Source of the DNA: Alphaproteobacteria bacterium
GTDB taxonomy: Bacteria; Pseudomonadota; Alphaproteobacteria; Rhodobacterales; Rhodobacteraceae
Direction of reading: 5' to 3'
Assembly (NCBI GenBank): GCA_030425945.1
Contig: JAUHZL010000027.1
Location: forward strand, 1 to 13,946
Length of the DNA: 13,946 bases
Positions 5,538 to 13,265 of the stretch are shown here, one piece after another. The translations under genes and the position numbers were made by a program. The notes beneath the pieces are model-generated. The model made no database searches. It was given only the letters and a program-made list of their open reading frames with translations, and had not been told where the DNA came from. Positions within the stretch are counted from its first letter, which is position 1. Each line of letters starts with the position of its first letter.

Positions 5538-7826
5538 TCAGTCATGGGCCTCCTCCGGATAGACCCAGACGGAGGGGTTCTCGACCTCTCGCGCGCGGCC
5601 GGAATGGGGGCATTTGTAATGGGTCGGCAGGACCGGGACGCCCTCGTCGAGAACCTCGCCGGTCTCGGCGTCGATGACGGGATCGCGGCCGAAGCGCATG
5701 TCTCGGACGACGAGATACCCGAAATGCGATTGCGTGCCGGGGAAGCCGTGCTCCAGAAAATTCCGGCGGAACTTGATCTGCCCCTTGGTGGCGAGGACCG
5801 CGAGCCGTTCGCGAATGCTGTACCGTCCGCCGAGATCGTGCTGGTTCTCGAACGCCTCGGCGAACTGGGTGGCGGTGTAGAGCCGTCCCTCGGCCGCCTC
5901 GTCGAAGATCAGCCCGAGGACGACCAGGTTCTTGCGATCCCGCTCCGCGTCATGCCTGGCGCCCAGATCCTTGCGCACCAGCCGCTCGCTGCTCGGGGTG
6001 AGCTCGATCCAGGTGCCATTCACCTTGTCGACCACCTTGGCAGGCAGCGCGGGCCCGTTGCGCAGCTCGATCTCCAGCCGGCGCTCGCTGACCTCTTCGT
6101 CGGGCCGGTGCAGGATCAGGCCGGTGGTGTAGAAGCCGCGGAGCGCACTGGCGCCGGAGAGCGCCAGGAACGGGTCCTCCTTCACCTGGTGCTTCGAGAG
6201 CTTCTTGGTGTGGTGGACGAGGATCACGCCGCAGCCGGGATTGACGTGGTCGCGCAGCACCTCGACCCGGTCCTTGAGGAAGAACATCATGGCGGCGTTG
6301 TCGTTCTCGCCGCCGCCGTCCGGCCCGCCGTCGAAGAGGTTCCGGATCGGGTCGATGCAGAGGATGTCGAGCGGTTCGTCGGGGAATGCGGCCCTGATGG
6401 CCTCGGCCACGCGTGCGCTGCCCTCGGCATCGAGCAGCATCCGCAGCTTCGGCGTGACGATCAGGTTGTCGCGCGCGGCCGCGATCAGCTCGGGCGGCAG
6501 GCCGATCTGCTGCATGCGTTCGCGCAGGTAGTGGTACTGGATCTCGGCCTGCAGGTAGAAGATCCGCAGCGGCCGCGGCGGCGTGAAGCCGAGGAAGGGC
6601 ACACCCGCCGCCATGTGCACGAGCAACGCGATCAGCAGATCGCTCTTGCCGACCTTCGGCGCGCCGCCCAGCACCAGGAGCCCGCTTGGCGTCAGCACGC
6701 GCGGGCCGATGATGTCGTCCGGCATCGGGCTCGTGTCGTCGAGGAGCGCGCCCAGAGTGAAGGTCGGCAAGTCCGTCTGCGTGGGCGCTGCGCTGTCGAG
6801 GCGGATCAGCGGCGGCCCGTACCGCTTGATGTGCAGCTCCCACAGGCGGTTCGTCTCGCGCTTCAGCCGGTCGAGTGGCCAGGATGGGCGCAGCATCGCG
6901 GCGTTGTAGCCGCAGATCGCCGTCCAGCCCTCGTCCATCGACATCCGGCCCTCGTGGACCAACCGCAGGAAATAGCCGATGGCGGCCGAGGCGCCCTCGA
7001 AGCGGGACCAGTCGTCCGTGCCGCCCTCGTGCACCGGCGTCATGAGCACATCGCCGATGGCGGGTTTCTCGCGGGGCTCACCCGTGGCCATACCGACGCC
7101 TGCCATGGGCGGCATATCGGCGACGCGCTCGGCCATTTCAGCCAGATCGACCTCGAGCTCGGCTCCCTCGCGGATCTGCACGAGCCGGGTCAGCCCGCCC
7201 TTGTGATAGACGGTGCCGGGCACTCGGATCGGCTGGTGTGCCGAGCGGAAGTGCGTGTCGCCGCCGACCTTCAGCGCGATCTCGCCGCGGAGCTGGCAGA
7301 GCCGGGCGAGATCGGCGCCCTCCGCGGGCTCGGTCAACTTCCACCAGACATGCAGCTTGGTCGCGCCCTCGGGCGTGCGACCGCCGCTCTCGACGATCAG
7401 GGTCGGCCTGCCGAGATGGTGGAGGAGGTGATCGAGCTTCGCCGGGATGTCGCCGGAGTCGAGATCGACCACGAGGCTCTGCATCTGCAGGACGTCAGCG
7501 GCGCGGGCCTGGCCCGTTTCCGCAACGGTGCCGGGGATGACATAGACCGCCGCGCCCTCGCGCGCGGCCCAGCCCGCGAAGGTGGCGAGCTTCTCGGGGG
7601 CCGAAGCGTCCGCGTCGATCCAGATGTTGTGGGGGCGGCCGTCCTTGCCCTGACCCTTGTCGACAAAGCCGCGCACCGGGATCATGCCCTCGGAATAGCC
7701 GAAGACCACGTCGACGAAGCGGGCGATCTGACCTGCGTCCGGTTCAACGGCGAAAGGATCGTCCAGCGGCGCCGCGTCATTGAAATCCCGCCACGGGTTG
7801 AAGTGGACGATGTTGTCGTCGCTCAT
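5538..7826 (-). CDS. Primase-polymerase / RepA-like replicative helicase fusion
   Basis: A 762-residue protein. Residues about 30-220 look like an archaeo-eukaryotic-type primase (prim-pol) domain, with LVVDLDSGD at 118-126 (Asp121 and Asp123 as metal ligands), the ESGGRTPEGATKLHVWW region at 146-162, and IRVPGTVYHK at 200-209. Residues about 370-610 form a RecA-fold RepA/AAA_25-type helicase, with Walker A GGAPKVGKS at 387-395, Walker B LDILCIDP at 486-493 and VILVHHTKK at 534-542. A winged-helix-like segment follows near 633-690. Such fusions prime and unwind DNA for phage or plasmid replication. The ATG at 7826 overlaps the nuclease stop as ATGA; extending upstream would only read through the nuclease gene in another frame. 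Immediately downstream is the candidate origin, consistent with an initiator acting in cis. Confidence 0.85.
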   Translation of the reverse strand: MSDDNIVHFNPWRDFNDAAPLDDPFAVEPDAGQIARFVDVVFGYSEGMIPVRGFVDKGQGKDGRPHNIWIDADASAPEKLATFAGWAAREGAAVYVIPGTVAETGQARAADVLQMQSLVVDLDSGDIPAKLDHLLHHLGRPTLIVESGGRTPEGATKLHVWWKLTEPAEGADLARLCQLRGEIALKVGGDTHFRSAHQPIRVPGTVYHKGGLTRLVQIREGAELEVDLAEMAERVADMPPMAGVGMATGEPREKPAIGDVLMTPVHEGGTDDWSRFEGASAAIGYFLRLVHEGRMSMDEGWTAICGYNAAMLRPSWPLDRLKRETNRLWELHIKRYGPPLIRLDSAAPTQTDLPTFTLGALLDDTSPMPDDIIGPRVLTPSGLLVLGGAPKVGKSDLLIALLVHMAAGVPFLGFTPPRPLRIFYLQAEIQYHYLRERMQQIGLPPELIAAARDNLIVTPKLRMLLDAEGSARVAEAIRAAFPDEPLDILCIDPIRNLFDGGPDGGGENDNAAMMFFLKDRVEVLRDHVNPGCGVILVHHTKKLSKHQVKEDPFLALSGASALRGFYTTGLILHRPDEEVSERRLEIELRNGPALPAKVVDKVNGTWIELTPSSERLVRKDLGARHDAERDRKNLVVLGLIFDEAAEGRLYTATQFAEAFENQHDLGGRYSIRERLAVLATKGQIKFRRNFLEHGFPGTQSHFGYLVVRDMRFGRDPVIDAETGEVLDEGVPVLPTHYKCPHSGRAREVENPSVWVYPEEAHD

Positions 7827-8581
7827 GCCGGCAGGCTCCAGCAGCGCTCGGCCCACGCGCAGAACCGGCATTCGAAGAAATCGCGATTGGCAGCGATACG
7901 CGGCAGCAGCTCGCCCGCATCGGTGGCCCGCAGGATCCGCACGCCCCGATCCGACATGCGCTGCGCGAGATCGGCATCGAAGGGCACGAGCTCGTGGTGC
8001 AGCTCTGCCGTGTCCTTGTTGATGGCGGTGAAGAGCGCCGGGTTGGCCGAGATGTCCGGCACCGCCGCTTCCATGTAGGCTTGGTAGAGCGCGATCTGGG
8101 CGGCGTAGACCGGCTTTGCGACGGTGACGCCCTTGGCCACCGTCTCGCGCCAGTTCTTCGCGTTCATGGTCTTGCATTCCCAGAGCGCCGGCGCGCGAAA
8201 CCCAAGCGCCGCGGGAGCCTCGGCGACGATCCCGTCGACATGGCCGCGGATGCGCCCGCCAGCGACGGAGAAGCCGAACTGCCCGCCGTCACGTTTCCGG
8301 GTGACCAGATCGAGCCCCGCCGCCCGCAGCCAGCGGATGGCGAGATCCTCGAGCTCATGCCCGATCGCGAAGATCCGGAGCGAGCGGCCGGAAAAGTCCT
8401 GGCCCTCATCCTTCGGCGCACGCGCGAACTCGAACTGCAGCGCGCGTTCGCAGGCATGGCCGAGCCGAGACGCGCCGAGGTAATCCCGCGCGGGTGTTGC
8501 TGCCCGTTCGGCCTCGAGCGCGGCATCCACGGCGGCGTTGATGCGCTCCGCGATGCCGGGGCGGTGGTTGTAGTCCAGCAT
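7823..8581 (-). CDS. PD-(D/E)XK nuclease with a Cas4/AddB-like Fe-S cysteine set
   Basis: A 252-residue RecB-family nuclease. Active-site motifs are GHELED (74-79, Glu76/78), IRGHVDG with Asp116, WECK with Glu135 and Lys137, and the helix motif YAAQIALYQ with Gln162. Cys44 in GHACERAL, with Cys238, Cys241 and Cys247 in FECRFCAWAERCW, reproduces the one-plus-three cysteine arrangement that binds a 4Fe-4S cluster in Cas4 and AddB nucleases. Such enzymes resect or trim DNA ends; here it probably serves phage recombination or end processing. No CRISPR genes or repeats are nearby, so a Cas4 role in spacer acquisition is not implied. It overlaps the DUF6511 stop as TGATG and the primase start as ATGA, so it should be made in step with both. 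Confidence 0.85.
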   Translation of the reverse strand: MLDYNHRPGIAERINAAVDAALEAERAATPARDYLGASRLGHACERALQFEFARAPKDEGQDFSGRSLRIFAIGHELEDLAIRWLRAAGLDLVTRKRDGGQFGFSVAGGRIRGHVDGIVAEAPAALGFRAPALWECKTMNAKNWRETVAKGVTVAKPVYAAQIALYQAYMEAAVPDISANPALFTAINKDTAELHHELVPFDADLAQRMSDRGVRILRATDAGELLPRIAANRDFFECRFCAWAERCWSLPA

Positions 8582-9009
8582 CAGAACGGGATCTCCGACT
8601 CGGCGGCGATCTCCGCCATCTCGGCGCGGAAGGCCTCGATGGTGGTGACGATGAGCCGGTGCACGTCGTTCTGGGTCAGCTGGCCCAGCGGCCGGTCCCA
8701 GCCGATGCGCTCCATCTCGGGGGCGAGCGCACGCATGACGGCGGGCAGCGCTTGAGTTTCCTCTTCGGTGAAATCGACCATGCTCAGTCCTCTCTTCGCT
8801 TTGCGGGTGAAGGCCGCCTGGCAGCCCATGGAACAGAACCAGCGGCGGGTGCGGTGTGGCCGCGGCCGGTGGGGATCGAACCAGCCGAAGCCGCGCGTGC
8901 GGGATGTGCAGACGGCGCAGAGCACCGGCCGCGGATGCCAGAGGCGATCACGGCCCGGTCGATCCGGAGCCTCTGCGGGCGGGGATGGGATTTCCGCGAC
9001 ATGGTTCAC
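8581..9009 (-). CDS. DUF6511-like zinc-binding protein with an SSB-tip-like C terminus
   Basis: A 142-residue protein. Residues 28-66 resemble DUF6511: CAVC at 31-34, RGFGWFDP at 39-46, and WFCSMGCQ at 57-64. Cys31, Cys34, Cys59 and Cys63 would form a zinc site. The C-terminal half is helical and acidic-amphipathic with no recognised domain. It ends ESEIPF, very like the DDDIPF tip by which bacterial single-strand binding proteins recruit helicases and nucleases. The start is GTG, with GTGA overlapping the helicase stop, and its stop overlaps the nuclease start as TGATG. Its place between a helicase and a nuclease suggests an accessory or adaptor role in DNA processing; this is inference, and no activity is known to me. 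Confidence 0.7.
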   Translation of the reverse strand: MNHVAEIPSPPAEAPDRPGRDRLWHPRPVLCAVCTSRTRGFGWFDPHRPRPHRTRRWFCSMGCQAAFTRKAKRGLSMVDFTEEETQALPAVMRALAPEMERIGWDRPLGQLTQNDVHRLIVTTIEAFRAEMAEIAAESEIPF

Positions 9010-10673
9010 GCCGCCCTCCGCTCGGGCGCGGCCGACATGACGAGCCGGCGAATGTCGCGCCGGTTGAACTGGAAGGTGATCAGCGCCGAGGCGCGGTAGC
9101 GGGTGAGCCCGTAATCCTGCCGCTGCGCGGGCAAGAGATACTGGAGCTGTTTCTCTGTCGGCGCCTGGCCGAGCCAGCGCCGGGACTTGAAGGCGCTCTC
9201 GTCGGTCTCGTGTTCGTTCAGCCAGTCGTCGGCCTGCGCTAGACAGACGGTGCGCTCGCCCACGCCGAGGAGACGCGTCCGTTCATTCTTCCCGCCGCCT
9301 ACGGCATGCCAGCGGCCCTCGAGGAAGAACACGCCGCCCCAGGCGTTGAAGCCGCTCGCCATGAGCGCGGAGTCGTCGTCGAACAGATCCTCCCAGGCGA
9401 AGCTGGAGCGCTCGAGTAGGTCGATTTCAGTCAGGACGACGGTATCGAGCGGTGGCGCCCCGTCGCTCAGAAATTCGTATCCGCAGATCGGGCATTGTCG
9501 GGCTGCGAGCGGGACCGTCGCCTCGCATTCCGGGCAGGTCTTCGTCGGCGCGTCGCACGGTGCGGGATCGCGGCCGTCGAGATCGACGTCCTGCTCCAGC
9601 GTGCCGTGGGTCAGGCTCGAGATCCCGAAATCCAGCACGATGCAGTCGGTCTTGACGATGCCGGGGTGCTCGGCGGGATCGACGGTGCGCAGGCCGCGCC
9701 CGACCATCTGGATCATTGTGGACTTGCAGGAGCTGGGGCGCAGCAGCACCACGCAGGAGGTGGGCGGGTGGTCCCAGCCTTCGGTCAGCACCGCCACGTT
9801 GACGATGACCTGAATTTCGCCAGCGGCATAGGCTGCGAGGATCCGGCGGCGTGTCTCGGAGCCGAGATCGCCATGGATGACCCCGGCGGGGATCCCGTGG
9901 CCATTGAAGGCTTCGGCGACGTTTTCCGCGTGGGCGACCGTCGAGCAGAAGACGACGGTCTGCCTGTCGCCGGCTTTCTCGCGCCAGTGCCGGATGACCT
10001 CCTCCGTGATCGGCGCGCGGTTCATGATCTCCGCAACCGCGCCCATGTCATAGTCCGACGCGGTCTTTCGGACGGCACGCAGCTTCTCCTGCACGCCCAC
10101 ATCGATCACGAAGGTCCGCGGGGGCACCAGGTGACCCGAGGCGATCAGCTCAGCCAGCGTGACCTGGTCACCGACATTGTCGAAGACCTCGCGCAGGCCC
10201 TTCCGGTCGCCGCGGTTGGGCGTCGCCGTGACGCCGAAGATGCGCGCACTGGTATTGGCGTCCCGAACGCGGTCAATGATCCGACGATAGCTGTCGGCCA
10301 CCGCGTGATGCGCCTCGTCGATCACCAGCAGGTCGAGAGTGGGCATCGCCTTCAGGCTGGCCGAGCGCGACAACGTCGGCGCCATGGCGAAGGTGACTTG
10401 TCCCGCCCACGACTTGGAGCCGGCATCCACAACGGATGTGGTCACCTCCGGATTGACCCGCGCGAACTTGGCGCGGTTCTGGCCGGTCAGCTCGTCACGA
10501 TGGGCGAGAACGCAGGCCTTGACCTCCGTCTCCTCCACCAGCTTCCCGGTGACCGCGGACAGCATGATGGTCTTGCCCGCGCCCGTGGGCGCGACGCCGA
10601 GCGTGTTGCCGTGCTTCGAGAGCGCAGCAAGGCTGCGCTCCACGAAGACTTTCTGTCGGGGACGAAGCCGCAT
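9006..10673 (-). CDS. DEAH-box superfamily 2 DNA helicase with C-terminal zinc ribbon
   Basis: A 555-residue SSL2/RAD25-type helicase. Motifs are Walker A GVAPTGAGKT (26-35), DEAH (119-122), VTATP (148-152), the second RecA lobe with VFCSTVAHAENVAEAF (241-256) and LTEGWD (296-301), and motif VI QMVGRGLR (322-329). A four-cysteine zinc ribbon (Cys380, Cys383, Cys394, Cys397) and a region of about 150 residues without a recognised domain follow. It would use ATP to translocate on or remodel DNA, likely in phage replication, recombination or transcription. The ATG at 10673, preceded by GAGGGG and 10 bases from the previous stop, matches the helicase core; the 65 codons open upstream are low-complexity and arginine-rich, and overlap the previous gene. 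It ends in a GTGA overlap with the DUF6511 gene. Confidence 0.87.
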   Translation of the reverse strand: MRLRPRQKVFVERSLAALSKHGNTLGVAPTGAGKTIMLSAVTGKLVEETEVKACVLAHRDELTGQNRAKFARVNPEVTTSVVDAGSKSWAGQVTFAMAPTLSRSASLKAMPTLDLLVIDEAHHAVADSYRRIIDRVRDANTSARIFGVTATPNRGDRKGLREVFDNVGDQVTLAELIASGHLVPPRTFVIDVGVQEKLRAVRKTASDYDMGAVAEIMNRAPITEEVIRHWREKAGDRQTVVFCSTVAHAENVAEAFNGHGIPAGVIHGDLGSETRRRILAAYAAGEIQVIVNVAVLTEGWDHPPTSCVVLLRPSSCKSTMIQMVGRGLRTVDPAEHPGIVKTDCIVLDFGISSLTHGTLEQDVDLDGRDPAPCDAPTKTCPECEATVPLAARQCPICGYEFLSDGAPPLDTVVLTEIDLLERSSFAWEDLFDDDSALMASGFNAWGGVFFLEGRWHAVGGGKNERTRLLGVGERTVCLAQADDWLNEHETDESAFKSRRWLGQAPTEKQLQYLLPAQRQDYGLTRYRASALITFQFNRRDIRRLVMSAAPERRAA

Positions 10674-10683
10674 CGGACGCCCC

Positions 10684-11286
10684 TCACTGCGCCCAGGCCG
10701 GACGGCCGGGGGCCGCCGGAGTGTTGGCCTGCGATGCCGCTGCCGGCTGAGGCGCGGGCTGCGATTGCGGCTGGTAGCCGTGCCCGGGCGTGCCCATGAC
10801 CTGCGCATAGTCGCGATGGTCGGGCGTGACCGCGGCGCGGATCTCGTTCTTGTCCTCACCCATCGCATCGGAGCCGATGTCGATGCGCGCGACGAACTCG
10901 AGCCCGTCGAGATCGGCGAAGCCGTTGATCCGGCGCGCCTCCTGCGCCTCAGGCGAGGTGTCCTTGTCCGAGATCCCGCGCGCAGAGTTCAGCATGCCGC
11001 GGACGAGGCTGCGGCCCATGTTGGCCCAGTCCGGGCCCTTGGGGCTGTGGAGCCCGATCAGCGTGAAGATCTTGCGCCGGGCATAGGGCCCCTCGAGCAC
11101 CGTGAACTCCCCGTTGAGATACACGGCGCCGGTGGAGCCGCGCGTGGCATAGCCCCCGGTCCAGCCCTGCGTGGGATCGTCGAAACCGCCGGGGCGGATG
11201 GTCAGGCGCACCTTGGCCAGCGTGCCCTTCGGGATGAGGTTCGTGTTGGACTGCGCGTCGTTGAAATCGTTCCAGAGACCGGTCAT
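10684..11286 (-). CDS. Probable phage ssDNA-binding / recombination-partner protein (DUF669-like)
   Basis: A 200-residue protein with a beta-rich body, including IPKGTLAKVRLTIRPGG (18-34), VYLNGEFTVLEGPYARRKIFTLIGL (56-80) and a MGRSLVRGMLNSARGI helix (90-105). The tail, from about 165, is rich in Pro, Gln and Ala and ends PAWAQ. The body pattern and its place between a Sak4-like ATPase and a helicase resemble DUF669-type and other phage single-strand-binding partners, which coat ssDNA for annealing. I am not certain of the family; it may be an unnamed Rhodobacterales phage protein. The flexible tail is SSB-like, but the acidic DDDIPF-type tip is absent. The ATG at 11286, with a GAAAGGA site upstream, was preferred to the longer open frame, which overlaps the ATPase gene. 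Confidence 0.6.
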   Translation of the reverse strand: MTGLWNDFNDAQSNTNLIPKGTLAKVRLTIRPGGFDDPTQGWTGGYATRGSTGAVYLNGEFTVLEGPYARRKIFTLIGLHSPKGPDWANMGRSLVRGMLNSARGISDKDTSPEAQEARRINGFADLDGLEFVARIDIGSDAMGEDKNEIRAAVTPDHRDYAQVMGTPGHGYQPQSQPAPQPAAASQANTPAAPGRPAWAQ

Positions 11287-11299
11287 GGGTGGGGTCCTT

Positions 11300-12178
11300 T
11301 CAGTTGGTGGGATCGGATTGAGGGGTCGCGGCGGGCGCCGGAATGCGCGGTGCGTCGGTGACGAGCGGGCGCGCATCGATCGGCAGGGGCTGACGGATCT
11401 TCTCGATGAGCTGGCCGAGATGCGGCGGCTCGAGCAGGTCGAGACGACCGGAGCGGTCCTTGGCCGGGTAGCCCCAGCTGTTCTGCGTCTGGCAGACGAA
11501 GACACGCTGCGGGACGCCGTTGTCGTCGGGCAGCGAGGTGAGCGTCAGCACCTCGTCGACGATGCCGGGCAGCTCGAGCCCGGTCTTCGAGCCGTCGATC
11601 TGCGGGACGAAGACCTTGCGATTGAAGTCGTCGACCTTCTCGTCGAGGATCCCGACGAAGATCACGTTCTTCGCCCGCGTGTGCTGCAGATGCGTAAGCC
11701 AGGCGATCATCTCGCGCCCGTGCAGCCCGTAGGCGCCGCGCACGTCCGGCTTGCCGGTCTTGTCCGAATGCGCCTCCGGCTGGCCCTTGCACCACTGGAA
11801 GCAGAGCCGACCCGCCACGGTGATCGAGTCGATGAAGACCGTGTCGTACTTCTCCAGCACCTGCGGATCGCCGTATTTCTGGCAGATCGCCTGGTAGTGG
11901 TCCTCGCTGTAGGGCTGGTCCTTGCGCAGCGCAGGGTTCGGGCCGCCGATGAACACCGCGAAGTCGCGGCATTCCCGCCATGTCCGCGGGCGGATCGTGT
12001 CGATTGCCAGCCCCTCGATGGCGAGATCGCCGGCCTCAAGGTCGAAGAACAGCGAGGTGGTCGAATTGAGCGTGCGCAGGAGCGTGGTCTTGCCGATGCC
12101 CGGCGGTCCGAAGATGGCGGCCTTCACGCCGCGCACCTCGGCCAGCCGCTCGTCGGCGGTAATGATCGGAAGGCTCAT
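11300..12178 (-). CDS. Sak4-like RecA-fold ATPase (phage recombinase, AAA_24 type)
   Basis: A 292-residue single RecA-fold ATPase. Walker A GPPGIGKT is at 24-31, DLEAGD at 46-51, Walker B TVFIDS at 113-118, a HGREMIAWLTHLQHTR segment near 152-167 and VIFVGILDEK near 171-180. The C-terminal 40 residues are proline-rich and probably disordered. Proteins of this kind (Sak4 and related AAA_24 ATPases) act with a phage single-strand-binding protein in strand annealing, and the next gene could encode such a partner. A general P-loop ATPase without recombinase function remains possible. The ATG at 12178 overlaps the preceding stop as ATGA. The spacing to the next gene is 13 bases. Confidence 0.78.
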   Translation of the reverse strand: MSLPIITADERLAEVRGVKAAIFGPPGIGKTTLLRTLNSTTSLFFDLEAGDLAIEGLAIDTIRPRTWRECRDFAVFIGGPNPALRKDQPYSEDHYQAICQKYGDPQVLEKYDTVFIDSITVAGRLCFQWCKGQPEAHSDKTGKPDVRGAYGLHGREMIAWLTHLQHTRAKNVIFVGILDEKVDDFNRKVFVPQIDGSKTGLELPGIVDEVLTLTSLPDDNGVPQRVFVCQTQNSWGYPAKDRSGRLDLLEPPHLGQLIEKIRQPLPIDARPLVTDAPRIPAPAATPQSDPTN

Positions 12179-12663
12179 GCATCGCCTCCCTGCGGCCGGA
12201 TCTCGACCTTCAGCGCACCGGTCTTCACGGTCCGAGCCGGCTCGAAGCCCTGGCGGATCGCATCGGGCCAGGCCGCGTATTTGCGCTCGGGCACCTTGAA
12301 GGCGATGTCGACATATTCGGCGGGATCGTCCCCGGCAGCGCGGATCCGCTCGACCATGGCCGCGAGCTGGGGCTGGTCCCACTCGACGCGTTTCGGTAGA
12401 TCCGCGACCACGGTGAAATCGCCATCGTCGAACCGGACGGTGCCGGTGTCCTTGGCCTGCGCCTGCCGCTCTTCGGCGGCGCGGGTGGCGTAGCGGACCG
12501 TCAGCGCGGCATCGAGCCGGGCCTTCGCCGCCTTGGCGCGCTTCAGCGCCTCGTCGGTCTCGCGCTGGAGGATGGCCAGCAGTTCGACGGGCAGCCCGGC
12601 GATCTCCTGCGGGCTGAGCCCCGGCAGGTCATCGGGCGTGGGTGTGTTCTCGGGATATGGCAT
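12175..12663 (-). CDS. Unknown phage protein with coiled-coil segment (162 aa)
   Basis: I do not recognise a named family. The protein starts with a Pro/Asp-rich stretch (MPYPENTPTPDDLPGLSPQE). A highly charged helical, probably coiled-coil segment follows near residues 25-70 (LLAILQRETDEALKRAKAAK, then RAAEERQAQAKD). The C-terminal half is mixed and contains RVEWDQPQLAAMVERIRAAG and EYVDIAFKVPERKYAAWP, a pattern I associate with Rhodobacterales prophages. It is coupled by ATGA to the Sak4-like ATPase, so a helper role in recombination is possible but not shown. The ATG at 12663 has GGAGA five bases upstream. Its 5' leader contains a GGGGGATG motif (12679-12686) shared with the region upstream of the HTH gene. 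Confidence 0.65.
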   Translation of the reverse strand: MPYPENTPTPDDLPGLSPQEIAGLPVELLAILQRETDEALKRAKAAKARLDAALTVRYATRAAEERQAQAKDTGTVRFDDGDFTVVADLPKRVEWDQPQLAAMVERIRAAGDDPAEYVDIAFKVPERKYAAWPDAIRQGFEPARTVKTGALKVEIRPQGGDA

Positions 12664-12690
12664 TGGGGTCTCCGGGATGGGGGATGGGGT

Positions 12691-13053
12691 TCAGGCGGCC
12701 TCGAGCAGGCGCATCGAGAGCGCCGCGCCGGACGGGCCGGGCTTCGGGCGAGCGACGGCGATGTAAGCGAAGGCATCGGGGCCGAGCCGGGACTGCACGA
12801 GGTGGACGAGGTTCTGTTCGGCCGCGCGCCGGGCGGCGGCCGCCACCAGCTGCAGCGCGCGTTGCCGGTCAGCCGGCAGCTTCGAGATGACCGACGTGGC
12901 ATCGACGGCGAGGAAGCCCCGGTGATAGACCAGAGCCTCGCCGGGTTCGGCCTGCGCGATCCAGGCGGCGAGCCCGACCTCGTCGAGCCCCGGCCCGTTC
13001 GCGCCGTGCAGCTGCACGACCTCGGCCTCGGTGATGGGCGACAGGCGTCCCAT
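12691..13053 (-). CDS. Unknown phage protein (120 aa)
   Basis: No family is recognised. The protein has an N-terminal SPITEAEVVQLHGANGPG segment, then EALVYHRGFLAVDA near 39-52, then an alanine- and arginine-rich helix (LPADRQRALQLVAAAARRAA) near 59-78, then LVHLVQSRLGPDAFAYIAVARPKPG near 82-106. There is no signal peptide, membrane helix or metal motif. The start overlaps the HTH gene's stop as TGATG, so the two are translationally coupled. GC-rich third positions agree with the neighbouring genes and support it as coding. Being the second gene of the convoy, it is expected to be expressed early. Confidence 0.65.
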   Translation of the reverse strand: MGRLSPITEAEVVQLHGANGPGLDEVGLAAWIAQAEPGEALVYHRGFLAVDATSVISKLPADRQRALQLVAAAARRAAEQNLVHLVQSRLGPDAFAYIAVARPKPGPSGAALSMRLLEAA

Positions 13054-13265
13054 CAGGCCGCTCCTGCGCGCGGCTGGGTGTCCATGGTGTGCTGGAGCTG
13101 GTCGCGCTCGAAGGCGACAATGTCCTCGAGCCGGTAGACGACCCGACCGCCGATCTTCATGTAGGCCGGGCCTTCACCCGCCCACCGCCAGCGCTCCAGG
13201 GTGCGATGCGAGATCGTCCAGCGCCGGGCGAGTTCCTTCTGATTCAGGCAATGCTTCTGCTGCAT
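13053..13265 (-). CDS. AlpA/excisionase-like helix-turn-helix DNA-binding protein
   Basis: A 70-residue MerR/AlpA-type (HTH_17) protein: LNQKELARRWTISHRTLERW over residues 7-26 forms the helix-turn-helix, and PAYMKIGGRVVYRLEDIVAFE over 33-53 forms the typical beta-hairpin wing. Such small proteins act as excisionases or as transcriptional regulators of phage early genes. No integrase is in the window, so a regulatory role is at least as likely as excision. The ATG at 13265 is preceded by GGAGAGAG at good spacing, but this ribosome-binding site lies within a perfect inverted repeat and may be occluded. It heads a block of coupled genes, and the non-coding DNA upstream contains clustered GGGGGATG motifs that it might bind. 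Confidence 0.82.
   Translation of the reverse strand: MQQKHCLNQKELARRWTISHRTLERWRWAGEGPAYMKIGGRVVYRLEDIVAFERDQLQHTMDTQPRAGAA

Noticed and set aside
5171..5545. The RuvC-like frame stays open upstream to an ATG overlapping the primase stop, which would add 125 residues.
   Set aside because: The extension covers the hairpins and repeats, is low in conserved-looking sequence and Pro/Ser/Arg-rich near the junction, and the ATG at 5170 has a strong ribosome-binding site right before RuvC-like homology. A short leader peptide cannot be excluded.
5439..8078. Plus-strand open frame of 879 codons opposite the primase gene.
   Set aside because: It is an antisense shadow produced by high GC3; it has no recognisable domain, and the opposite strand has clear motifs and coupled junctions.
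7823..8581. The Cas4-like nuclease as evidence of a CRISPR system.
   Set aside because: No cas1, cas2 or effector gene and no repeat-spacer array are seen; phages commonly carry such nucleases.
11171..12493. Long plus-strand open frame opposite the Sak4-like and neighbouring genes.
   Set aside because: Shadow of the minus-strand genes, with no domain and no ribosome-binding context.
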